A DNA stretch of 64,000 nucleotides from Rhabdornis inornatus (taxonomy: Eukaryota; Chordata; Aves; Passeriformes; Rhabdornithidae), in assembly GCA_013397075.1 (NCBI GenBank), contig VWZS01008191.1, positions 162,286-226,285 of the forward strand, read 5' to 3'. The notes below the pieces were generated by a model. It ran no database searches and had not been told where the DNA came from. It saw nothing but the letters and a program-made list of their open reading frames with translations. The translations under genes were made by a program, and so were the position numbers. Numbering within the stretch: position 1 is the stretch's first letter; each line of letters starts with the position of its first letter. Of this stretch, positions 38,601 to 50,600 are shown in pieces.

Positions 38601-41600
38601 CTGGGATTTTGGATGGTCTGCAGAGTGGCAGTTCAGGGGCATTAACTGCATCACAATCAGGAGTTGCTCCAGCTTCAGCCTATGGACTGGAATATGAGGA
38701 ATATGCAGAGGATTATGATGAGGGTGGAGGCATTGCCTTAGAAAGTGGCAGATGTGATGCTGGAACAGCTGCCCCACCACTGCTCCACAGGGATCATGGT
38801 CAGGAGCTGTCACACCACAGATCTTCTTTCTACAGTGATGAGGAGTCTGCTGTGCTGGAGGGCTTGGTGGATGAGATGGTTTCCCTCTCTGAAGAGATGA
38901 ATGTCTGGGCAGAGTCAGTTTCTGGAGAGAAGGGGAGCAGGAAGCACATTTCTCCTCAGAGAGAGATGTTCTACAAAGGCAGCCAGGCACACATGGACAC
39001 CTCCTTCCCTTCTGTCCAGCAGGGTGGAGGAGGAGAAGTCGCTGTGCAGGATGACCTTGCAGAACCCTACCTGGCTGTGAGTGAGGAGCCAGGAGTCCTG
39101 GAAGAGCAGGGAGCACAGACAGTTCCTCAAGAATGTGAGCACCTGGAGGATTTGGCATTTGAGATGTCCCCTTCCAGCCGGGAGAGCGTTTCCTCCACAG
39201 AGAGCCTGGACACTGCAAACAGACCCATCCACGTGCCACTGACCAAGGACACTGGAAAACACCCTGAAGTTTCCTTGGTGAAAATCAAAGACCTGTCAGA
39301 TGAAGCACCCAGTCCTGGCAGTGGCCCCCAAAAATTTGACATCTCAGAAGTGGAGCCTGCCTATTTGAATTTCTCGGATTTGTACGACATTGTCTATTTC
39401 CCATTTGAGTTTCTGAGCTATAAGAAGCCTTCACCCAAACCAGTTCCTAGACGGTTTATGCTTCTTGGTGAAAGAGCAAGGTCCCCTCCTGCAGGACATC
39501 TCCATAAGGATAAAAGGCTGTGCATCAGGGAGCAGGAAGACAAGAACAGGAAGAACCATTTGGAAAGATCCGAGGGTTCAAAGGCAGATAACTTATTAGC
39601 CATGGGGAAAGGGGCAGAGAGCCATAAGGAAATGTATAGCTCCCAAAAGGACTCCAGTGGGAAACAGAAAAGCTCCTTCCACACCAAGCCTGGACTCTTT
39701 AAGCCATATGCAAGGTCTCATTCTGTGGAGCAGTCGGTGGAGCAGAGTCTGAAGAAGAAAGTAAAAGCTTCTGTTGCCCATATTTCAAGAATCCTAAAAG
39801 GAAAGACATCTCCTGAGCCAGAGGAAGGTAATTATCTCACTTTATTCCTTCACAGATTTGCTGCCATAATTGGGCTCTGCTAAAGCTGCCTTTTTCTTTT
39901 CCCCAGCATATTTCAAGCTGTGGTTAGACTGGGATTGTAAATCTGGCCCTGGCAGGTTCTGAAATCAGTAGTCTCCACCATCAGGTCTCTGTTACTGGCC
40001 GGCTTCTGTGCAGAGTCAGTTGGGTTAATCCACTGATGGGAGGGGCTCAAATTCCCTGTTTGAGGTTGCACAGAAGCAGATCAGAGCTGGGTGATGCTTT
40101 CCTTGCTGCTGTTGTCATCTGATTCTGGGAAATCTCTCAGGTTAAATTGACTGGGAGAAGTTGAAGCCACCTTGGTTACTGGACATGGGGATCTGTCCTT
40201 TCTTCTGCCATCCCTGGATATTCCCTGTTTTTCCAGGACACTGTTCTGTTTGCAGCAGCTGTCACAGACTTCCCTGTTAATCAAACTCTGGTTAATAAGG
40301 GAACCTGTGACTATTTATGTGTGAAGGCAGAACTGTCACTGCCAATGGATGCCACGGGGAAAGGATGGCCTTGAATGACTCCTCATCCTTTCTCACAGCA
40401 GAGTTTGGTGAGCTTCGAAGTGAGGCAGCAGAAAAGGAGCTGTTAATAGGGGCTGAAGGATCTCTGAAGAGGAAATCAGCACTCCCTTCATTCAAGCTAC
40501 CAAGCCTCACCCCAAAGGAGAAAGGTATTGCTGTGGCAGGAGTCATTGGTTTGTTTTACCCTCAGAGGGTGATTCAGGAAAGAATTGCTTTTTTCCCTGG
40601 CAAGTTTCCCCTTGACTCCATCAGGAGCATTTTCTGAGGTCATGTTACTGTCCCAGCATTCAGCAGAGCCCAGACAAACACTGGCAAGGGCAGCTGTGGG
40701 AGGCTGGCAGCTCCTGGCCACTGTGGAGAAAAACCCCAGAGAAACACAGAAGAAAACCTGAGTTCCCCCTTTCCCATGGAGACAGGAGCAGATTTGATGC
40801 TCTGTAGGGTTTTTTCTTCTTCAATATCCATCTTTCATGTTTCCTTCTCTCTTCTTGTGTTGTCTTGACCATAGAATTATTTAGTTGGCAAAGACCTCTA
40901 AGTTTACTGAGTCCAACCATAAACCCAGCACTGCCAAGGCCTCCACTAAAATATGTCCCCAAGTGCCACACATCTGTTAAATGCCTCTAGGGATGGTGAC
41001 TTCCTGGGCATCCTCCTCCAGTCCTAGACAACACTTTCCATGAAGAATTTTTCCCTAATATCCAAACTAAACCTCCCTTGGGGCAACTGGAGGCCATTTC
41101 CTCTTGTCCTATTTGATCCCCTCATCCCTGAGATTCCATGATTCAGTTTTGCCCCCACATTTAGGCTCAGCCAGAGGAAAACCCTTGCTGTGACAGGGTC
41201 TCTCTCTGCTCTGAGCTGTTCTGCTGCTCTAGTTGTACCAGGGCTGGGCAATGCAGATATTCCCCATGGATTTTCCAAGATCCACTTGGATCTGTCACAC
41301 CACAGCCATGGGTGAACTGGGTTCCTTCACCCGCGTGCTCTGTGCCCCAGGGGATTCTCCAAATGGTGGTCAAAGGAATGGGAGACAATGAACCAGAAAG
41401 GTTCTTGACCCTGTTAAAAATACTTTCTGATGTCCTGCAGGGATTTGTTTCCCATAAAGCTCTCTGGGCTATCCTGAATGAGCACTTTCCCTCCTGTCTG
41501 CAGCCCCGTCGTTCATGGAGGAGCTGATGGACCAGGCTGCGGCCGCGGGACAGTGCGTGACGCTCTCGTGCCGGACAGCAGCTCTCTCCTCCCTGCACAT

Positions 41601-44600
41601 CACCTGGTTCAGAGGTGACACTGCCATCCCTCCAGAGTCCCTGACAAAAAAAGAAAAAGCTCTCAGCCAGGACAGGGAGTGCTTTAAACACCTTTGTATC
41701 AATTTGCAGGGTGTAAGAGCTGAAACAAGGGATGCAGGGCTCCAGGCTGGCTCTTTAAAATGCTGTTTATTGTATCCAGATGATACAGCAATTTATTTAT
41801 TATTTAAAATGCTGTTTATTGTATCCAGATGATTCAGCAATTCACGGGTCGTGGGTGACAAGAGCCCAGCCCACAGCAGTCAGCATCAGCTGTGGGTTCA
41901 TCTGAAGCCAACTCTAGTTCTGGTTACAATGCATTATATACTTTTTATTGCAGAGCATCTTAAAACATGACAACCAATCAACACCTTTACTATTACCTAT
42001 AGCCTATGCTAACCACTAACATTACCATATTCATGTTACTGTTTTCCAATCACAAAAAGTTCATATGTTACAGTTTAAGCTAGAAGTTGTTTTTCAGTTT
42101 TCTTGCAGTGAAAAATTCTGAGATCTTTTTCTACTTGTAACATTGGTGTTTTTGTTTGCCTGTGAAATCTTTTTGCTTGGTAAAAACATCTTTTGCTTAA
42201 GGTGGATTTATCCTTTGCTCTGAGTCATAAAAACTCCTTCCAAGTAACATACCCTTTGGCTTCTTAGTTATCCAGTAAGACTGGCTCAGCAATTCTTTTC
42301 TTCTATATCAAAACTTGCTATCATTTCTATTCCTTCTTCAGATTCTGCATTCAAAAATCTTTCTGTTATACATACACATGTGAGACCTTCCTGTCAAATC
42401 CCTATCCATCCCAACAGCAGGGTACTTATCTCTCCTATCTCCTGCTTTGCAGATGGGATCCCTGTCCAGAGCAGCAGCCGGATCCTCATCTCATCCACGC
42501 TCAAACACTTCCAGCTGTTAACAATCCTCTCTGTAAATGCTGAAGATTTTGGTATTTACACCTGTGTGGCCACAAACTCTCTGGGCTCAGCATCCACCTC
42601 TTGTGTCATGAGAAAAGCAGGTGAGAGGAGTAGCTACAGAAATAGGTATTTAAGTACTTCTGCCCCCAAAAATGTAATGTGTCAAAACTTTTGAGGTGAG
42701 ATTTCTGCACATGGGTGCAGAGGAAGATCTCTCCCTTGCTATGGTCCACAGCCTGTCCAGGCAGGATTCATTCCTTCTTCTTCACTCTATTTTCTCTCCT
42801 GGACTAAGAGCCACTCCAAGACAAAATCTTAGTACAGAGTTTAAATTAGGGATGGTAAAATTGCTGTTCTACTAGCTGTGTGTATATATACATAAAAAAC
42901 CTACACGTTTTATATATATATATATAAATAATATCTGTATCTGAGACATGCTGGTTGTAGAGTTTTGTATCACAGCAGTGCTGCTGTTAACACCCATGGG
43001 GTTTGTGCCTCCTCTCCACAGAGGTTCCCCCCAGCCCTCCACCCCCTGACATTGTGGAGGTCTACAAGGATGGAGTGCAGCTGGTTTGGAAACCTGTGGA
43101 AACCAACACCCCTGTCCACTACACTGTCCAGTGCAGGACTGAAGGTAAAGTGCTGTCCTTGTGCTTTGCAAGGAATATCTCAGTTTGGATGATCTTTTCA
43201 CCAGCTGGATATTAAGATAATTATTAGGATATGATTTTATTGTAATTCAGAAACAGCCTGGTTTAATTCCCCAGTTTAGAGTTAGGAATGAGATTCATAC
43301 AGGTATGATTTAACCATGTAAAAGTTAGGGGTTGTGCTGGTTAAACCAGCCTGGAATTGGCATATTCACACCAAGGCTTTGCTAAAGTGTGAATCAAACA
43401 AGGCTGCATGGAAGCTACAACCAAAAAGTGAGCAGCTACAGGAGAAAATGCCCAGTCTGATATGCAACCCTGAGTAACGTGACAAAATTAGACACTAAAG
43501 AAACAACATCATCCCAGGCTCAGGCTTTCTTGGACAAAGATGATTTATCAAACAGGGAATCTTCTGCTGAACAGCTGTGCTTTCTTTTCCCATTGGAAAC
43601 GAAATATGGAGGAAGCTTAGGGCAAAGAGCCAGGACAAGATAACTAAAGTTTGACAAAACTGCATCACCCCTTTGATATTCTCTTTTGAGGCTTGGTGCA
43701 GAGGCTGATGAAAGTCAGAGGATCATTTAGTCATGGAATGGTTTGGGTTGAAAGGCACCTTAAAAATCATCTAATTCCAGCCCCCCTGCCTTGGGCAGTG
43801 ACACCTTCCACTATCCCAGGGTGCTCCAAGCCCCAGTGTCCAGCCTGGCCTTGGACACTTCCAGGGATCCAGGGGCAGCCACAGCTGCTCTGGGCACCCT
43901 GTGCCAAGGCCTCACCACCCTTTGAATAATAAATTCTTCCTGACATCTAATTTAAGTCTCTCACAGTTTAAAGCTGTTCCCACTCATCCTGTCACTATCT
44001 GCCCTTGTCAAAAGGGGATGTTTTCCTGTTTAGTTACAAAAGCTTTGTATCAAATCCCCAAGGCTGTTCTGTCTCCCTTGGGATGGATTTGCTGTTGTTA
44101 TTATGAGTGTACTGTATGATAGCAATTCCTGCTGCAGCCACATAAACACAGCCCCTTGGATTCAGCTGTTCCATGTTCCTTCACTTAATTATCCAAACAA
44201 ACAAACAGATAGACACTCCCTTCTGGATTAGCATGGGCAGCAGCTTTCTGCCCTTTCCCTCTGGAGCTGCTGTGAGTCACTTTCCCCCCAACACCCTTTT
44301 TTTTTCATTATTCTTTTTGACACTATCATAGGAGAGATTTTGGGGAGGATACAAACACAAGTTCTTCCAGTTAGGAAGAAAAATGGGAAACAGCATCTAC
44401 AATTTTCCACTGTGTTCTGTGTATTTGGCAGGAACATGCAGAATCCTGCTCTCCTGAACACAGGAGGATTAAGATAATCAAGAATAAATTCCTTGTTTTT
44501 CCATTATTTGAAAACAGGCTTTTCTATGCTACTTCTGCACATATTTTTCTCTATTTCTGAGCTGTATCTGCTCCCTCTTGCACAAACAGCGCCCAGTTCA

Positions 44601-47600
44601 AGCAGTACCCTGTAAAATAATTTATACCTTGGGTTTGGGTGGGGAATTGCTGCTTATCCAATGGTTTGAGGCTCTTTGCCAGAGTTTATTTGAATGGAAG
44701 GTTAGGTTTAATCTCAGGCAGTTGCAGGGAGTTGTGTTGAGCCTTGGGCACAGCAGCAAAACAGGGGACACAGCATCATGTCATGTGGGGGGAATGGTGA
44801 TTAAATGTTTGCTGAGGATTTTCTCCTTCCTAACTTAGTCCCATGAATAATGAGTCCAGAACCTACCTACAATTCCAGTTCCATGAGAAATCATCTGACT
44901 TTCATAAAAGCTGAATAAAACTGCCCATGTGTCAAACACTGGGTTTGCTGGGATGGTGTTAGTGGATGGTTCTGTTCAGGAATCCTGCACCTCATGGTCT
45001 CAACTGGATTCAAGACAGGGCCAGTGGGAAAAAAAGTCATGATTTATCTTTTGTTTGGAGTTCTTGATGTATATTCCCAGTAGAGTTTAGTGGCATGAAT
45101 TAGATAAAGAGAAAAAATACAGTAAAATTTCACCACTCCTCTGGAACAATATTGGCACAACTTGGAACTTGATCAGATATAAACCAGCTGATTTTAAAGA
45201 AGAATAACAGGTACAGCCCCAAAGTTGGCCACGGTAAGTTGGTTTCTCCACATTGCCAGCACATAAGCAAAGTTGGTGGGGAATAAAAAATACAACCCAA
45301 AAAACACAACAAAACCCCAAATCTCAGAAAACCTCCAACCCATTGTGACTACCTTAAAATGAGTCCTGATCTCTTTTCTTTCTTAAGATGGGGAGTGGAC
45401 AACTCTTGCCTCTGACATCACTGACTGCTGCTACTATGCCAGAAATCTCCCCCAGGGGTTCATCTACCACTTCAGGACAGCCTGCACCAGCAAGGCAGGG
45501 ACAGGACCCTACAGCCACCCCTCTGCCAAAGTGAAAATCACTGGGAAGGATCACATGGGTAAGACCAAATACCAAGAAAATGTTGGGATTTTCCTGCATC
45601 AAACCCACTGCATCCTTTTAGATGTCGACCCAGAAGCCAAGAGCAAGTGAATCAAGGCTAATTCCACTTGGCTCAGGGTTGTTTGGGGCTTTTGCATCTA
45701 AAATTAAATTATTTTCTAATTATTTTCCAATTCTGGACACAGGGAAATAGGTATAAACCTATTAAAAACCCCAATAAGATAACAACATCATGTAAATATA
45801 AAAAATGTGTGACTATATAAAATTTAATAATAAAACAAAAACCTGGGAACTGTAGATTACCTGGTGAAGACACAGTTTTGATTTGAGATTGAGGAAATGG
45901 GTCTTGTGCAATAAATATTTTACTGGAGGCATTTATCTACTGACATAGATCTTGCACTGCTGAAAACTCTGGACTTGCTTATATTATGGACTCAATCCTA
46001 AATTCAGTAGTTAACTTGTCTATTCTGGTGTTTTCCATTGGGAATTATTGTCCTTCTGTCGTGAATTTTCCAGCTGTATTTTGTCTCTGAAGCAAAGAAA
46101 TTTCGATTTACTATTTTTATCACCTGTTTGACTACTGTGACTACTGCACACATGTTTTTAAAATTAAGAGGTCCATGGCCCCACAGCAAACATATCCTCA
46201 TAGCAAAGGAAATGTTCTTTCTGTAAAGAAACAGAAGGATGGTCTAGCTGGAACTTCCTCCCAATGGAGAGGATTGCTCTGTAGAATCGGTTCACAGAGA
46301 TATTTTTAACTCACCCCAAGTCCTCTGCTTTCCTTTTTCTCAGGACTTATTGTCATATCCCAGTGTATTCAGCTTTTCCAACCAGATGCTTTAAAGGGAT
46401 GCTTTAGTATTTCAGAGAGTGCTTGGACACAATCACACACCAGAACCAGAGCACCAAGTTCCAGCTGCTGCTCTGAAATGTCCAACCACAAGGAGTTTCC
46501 AATTTCTTGTCAGTTTTTACCATATCCCGAGGATTTGTTGTATGAGAAAATAAGAAGCAGTGGCTAAGATGTTTGATACCATAGCACACAATGTGGAATC
46601 CATCTCACTCTGTCTGGAGTGGCCATCTCATTCTGTCTGGAGTATCAGGGAATTTTTGGAGGGGACAGAGCAGAATCTGTTGCATTCCACAGCTGGAACA
46701 CCTGGAGAAAGCTCTGCTTGTTGTTCATAGACAGCGGGGGAGACCCAGAGAGGCTCCAGTTTCGACACAGAGCTGTTTTCCCATGTAACCCCTATCCCTT
46801 TGTCCCTGCAGAGCCTCGTGCTGCCACGCAGGAGTTCCCAGCAGCTGCCCCTGAAGAAGAGAGTGAAATGATCACACCTCCTGAGCCCTTCCCCACCTAC
46901 CAGACCTACGCCTTCCAAACCGAGATCAAAAGGTAGAGAACCCAACTGAGTTCTTCATGACCCACAGGGAAATCCCACATGTGGTGGAGCAACTCTCCTG
47001 TGAACAAAGGCTGAGAAAATTTGGGTTGCTCAGCCTGGAGAAGAGAAGCTTCAGGGTGATCTAACTGCACCTGCCAGAACCTGAAGGGAGCCTACAAGAA
47101 AGATGGAGAGGGACTTTCTATAAGGGGATTTAGGGACAGGACAAGGGGATGGCTTCAAACTGAAAGAGAGCAGGTTTAGATTAGATATTAGGAAAAAAAA
47201 CTGATTCCTGTGAGGGTGGAGAGACCCTGGCACAGGTTGTCCAGAGAAGCTGTGGCTGCTCCATCCCTGGAAGTGCTCAAGGCCAGGTTGTTTCACCATC
47301 CTTACTGTAAAAAAACCACATTTTTCTCACATCTGGTCTAAAACAACCCTCTTTTAGTTTAATACCATTCCCCCCTTGTCCTGTCATAACAGATGTGCTG
47401 GGAAGGGGGGCAGCCACTTGATTTATCATGAAATGAGCCCAGGGCTAACAAAATTTCTTGTCCTTGCTGCACCAACCTTTGCAGACACCACTTCAGTCAG
47501 AGTGCTGGGATTCAACTTTCTCTGCCTAGAAGAAAGACACATATTTCTGTTTCCAACAGAGGTAGTTCTCTCCTCTCTCACCAGAGGAGTTAAGCTCTCA

Positions 47601-50600
47601 CTCCTATAATTTAAAGTGACTGTACAGTTTAAAGACACAGGAGGATGTGCAAACTGTGACAGTAGATGCAATAACTCCCCAGCAGGCACAGATGAAAACA
47701 AGCATGGGATCCTGGTGGTTTTAAAGAACAGAAGAGAAGCTCAACTTGCCTTTGTGTTCCCTTGTGCCAGGGGCCGGTTCAGCATCGTCCGGCAGTGCCG
47801 GGAGAAGGTGAGCGGCAAGACGCTGGCTGCTAAAATCATCCCTTACTGGCAAGAGGACAAGCAGGCTGTGCTGCTGGAGTACCAGGTGCTGAGGAAGCTC
47901 CACCACACCAACATAGCCCAGCTGAAGGGTGCCTATGTCAGCCCACGGCACCTGGTGCTGATCCAGGAGATGTGTGTGGGGCCGGAGCTGCTCCACTCCC
48001 TGGCACTACGGTAAGAGCAGGGGGGTGTAACAGCAGTGGGGGTTTTGCACCACTTAGTGGTTTGTCTCAATCTCTTCTGCCTTCACTCAGAGCCAGGATT
48101 AACAAATACACGAAGGAAACTGATTTTCTTGTGTTTAGGCTTGGTTGTTTATTAAAACTTATCAAAAAGTACAGAGTGTTCAGCAGCACTTCCAGCTACC
48201 TGCTAGAAGCAAGGAAATTGGAGACAGATCCAGCTGCTACACGGTCTCTTAAATTTAAACAGTTCAATAGAGAACTAACACCTATATTATTTATACTTTT
48301 AACCCAATAACCAAATTCCCATGACCCTCAGTGTGACACTGACTGACCAACCAGAAACTACTGCCTGAAATCACAAAAAAGGAAGATGAACAGCGAAAAG
48401 AGACACCACCCAAAATCCTCCATCTTGTCCCATACCTATTACTATATTATAAAAACCTCAAATTTAAAACCCTTCACCATGTGTAAGCACACACTTCTAT
48501 TTAACTACACACCCATCACTCAAATTTGGAAGCCTTCTCCAGGGCCTCAGGTCAAAAGCAGTGTTCTCCAGGGGGTCAGTGCCAGAAAGCACAGAAAGCT
48601 CAAAACCCCAGGTTTGTGGGATCTAACAGGAGAGAAGAGTTCCCAGTCAGGGCTGCTGTTGGGAGGAAGATACCTCTTGCTTGCTCCTGAAAAACTGAGA
48701 TCATCCCTATCCATCTGTTCCAGTGTGCTGTCATTGCACATGGGATTTGTAAAGAGTTTGTTCTGCATCTTCTTGTGAGATAAAAAAATTACATGAGTTC
48801 CCTACAATGGAACAACTCAGGGCCACCCAGCTGAGATGCTGAAAGCAGTTTACAGTGGTTGATATGAAACTCTATCTCCCATAATGTGATATATGAAGGG
48901 TTTTTTACACCAACACCTGTTAACCCCAACACCATAACATGGAGGTTACTGTGGGTCAGGAAGATTCACTGCTTTTCACAGTGGCACAAAATGGATCTGC
49001 TGAAATCCTGTGATTAAAAAAGAGGATGGTGGGCATCAGATCTGCTTTCTCTCTTTCAGCTCCACAACACCCTGAACTTCTTGCATCTGTAAACCTGACT
49101 CACAGGATGCACCAGCCTCTCCACACAGAGCTGATTTCCTAAACTAGAGTTGTTTCTTCCTGACTTTCAAGGGTCTGATGGGATCAGACCCCCAGGGGAG
49201 GGTGACAGTGGGTGTAGAAAGGCATTTTTGGGCGTGCAGACAGGACACCTGTGTTTTCTATCCCTTCTCTCCCACCAGGACATCGTACTCAGAGGTGGAG
49301 GTCCGAGATTACCTGTGGCAGATCCTCAGTGCCACCGAGTACCTCCATGCACACAACATCCTGCACCTGGACCTCAGGTCTGAGAACATGATCATCACTG
49401 AGCCCAACCTGCTGAAACTCCTGGATTTTGGGAATGCACAGTTCTACACACCAGACAAATTTATTTCCATGGACAAGTGCTTGGACTATGTGGAAACCAT
49501 GGGTGAGTGGAGCTCAGTCACAGCCACTTGGGGCTTATCTGCAGTCTGTAATAAACAGAAAGACACAAACATTGGTCAAGGCAGCAGGTGGTCCCAGCAA
49601 GAAAAGCCTTCCAGATGCTGCTCTCCAGTGACAGTGTGGGTTTGTGGGAGCAGTGAGTGGTGACAGCTGTCCTACTGCAGACCACAGGGGACAGAGTCCA
49701 CAGCGATGCCACTCTGGCTGCCATCCATGTGTCCATTTATCCAGGGATAAAGCATTGCTGCCATCTGCCCAGAGGTTCTCATGGTTTCACTGCAATCGGC
49801 ATCCCTGTGGAAGCTCCTCAACCAGCTCCCTGTCCTGGGAGCTGCCTCTTCTTCCCTCTTGGGAAGGCAGCAAAATATTAAGGTATCCACTGCCTTTGTG
49901 CTGCTCTCAGTGTGTTGGAGAGGAGCTTGCTCATACCAGTTTACTTTTCCAGCTCCAGAACTGCTGACAGAGCAAGGAGCCCTTCCCCAGACTGATATTT
50001 GGTCCATTGGAATCACAGCCTTCATCATGTGAGTCAGCTGATTGTTCCCTGCACTGTTACTGACTTTAAAATCAGTTTCAGAGAGTTAATCTCAGCTGTG
50101 CCCCTTCTTTGGAATGTCATGGAAAGCTGGGAGGTGGAAGGGATGGATGGGCAACTTATGTCAGGGCCTCATTGCCCTCACAGGGAAGAATTTCTTCCCA
50201 ATATCTAATCTACACCTCTCCTCTTTTAATTTAAAACTGTTCCCCCTTGTCCTGCCACTACAAGCCCTTATCCAAAGTCCCTCTCCAACTCTCTCGGAGG
50301 CACTGGAATAGGCTCTAAGCTCTCCCTGATGAACAATCTTCCTCCTCCAGAAAGAACAATCCCAATTGTCTCAGTTCTTCCCCAAAGGAGAGGTGCCCCA
50401 TCCCTCTGCTCACTTGAGTGTCCTCCTCTGGACTCACCCCACAGCTCCACATCCTCCCCATGCTGGGAGCCCCAGAGCTGGAGGCAGCTTCAAGTTTTCA
50501 ATTCTCTTCTTCTGGGGCAGGTTGAGTGCCAACTACCCCGTCAGCTCGGAGGCACCCTGTGAATTCCTGAGAACAGCCAGGAAGGGGAGGCTGAAGCTCA

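Noticed and set aside
38514..39239. 241-codon antisense frame under the giant exon
   Set aside because: It is a shadow of the GC-rich linker coding sequence. It has no recognisable domain and no splice context.
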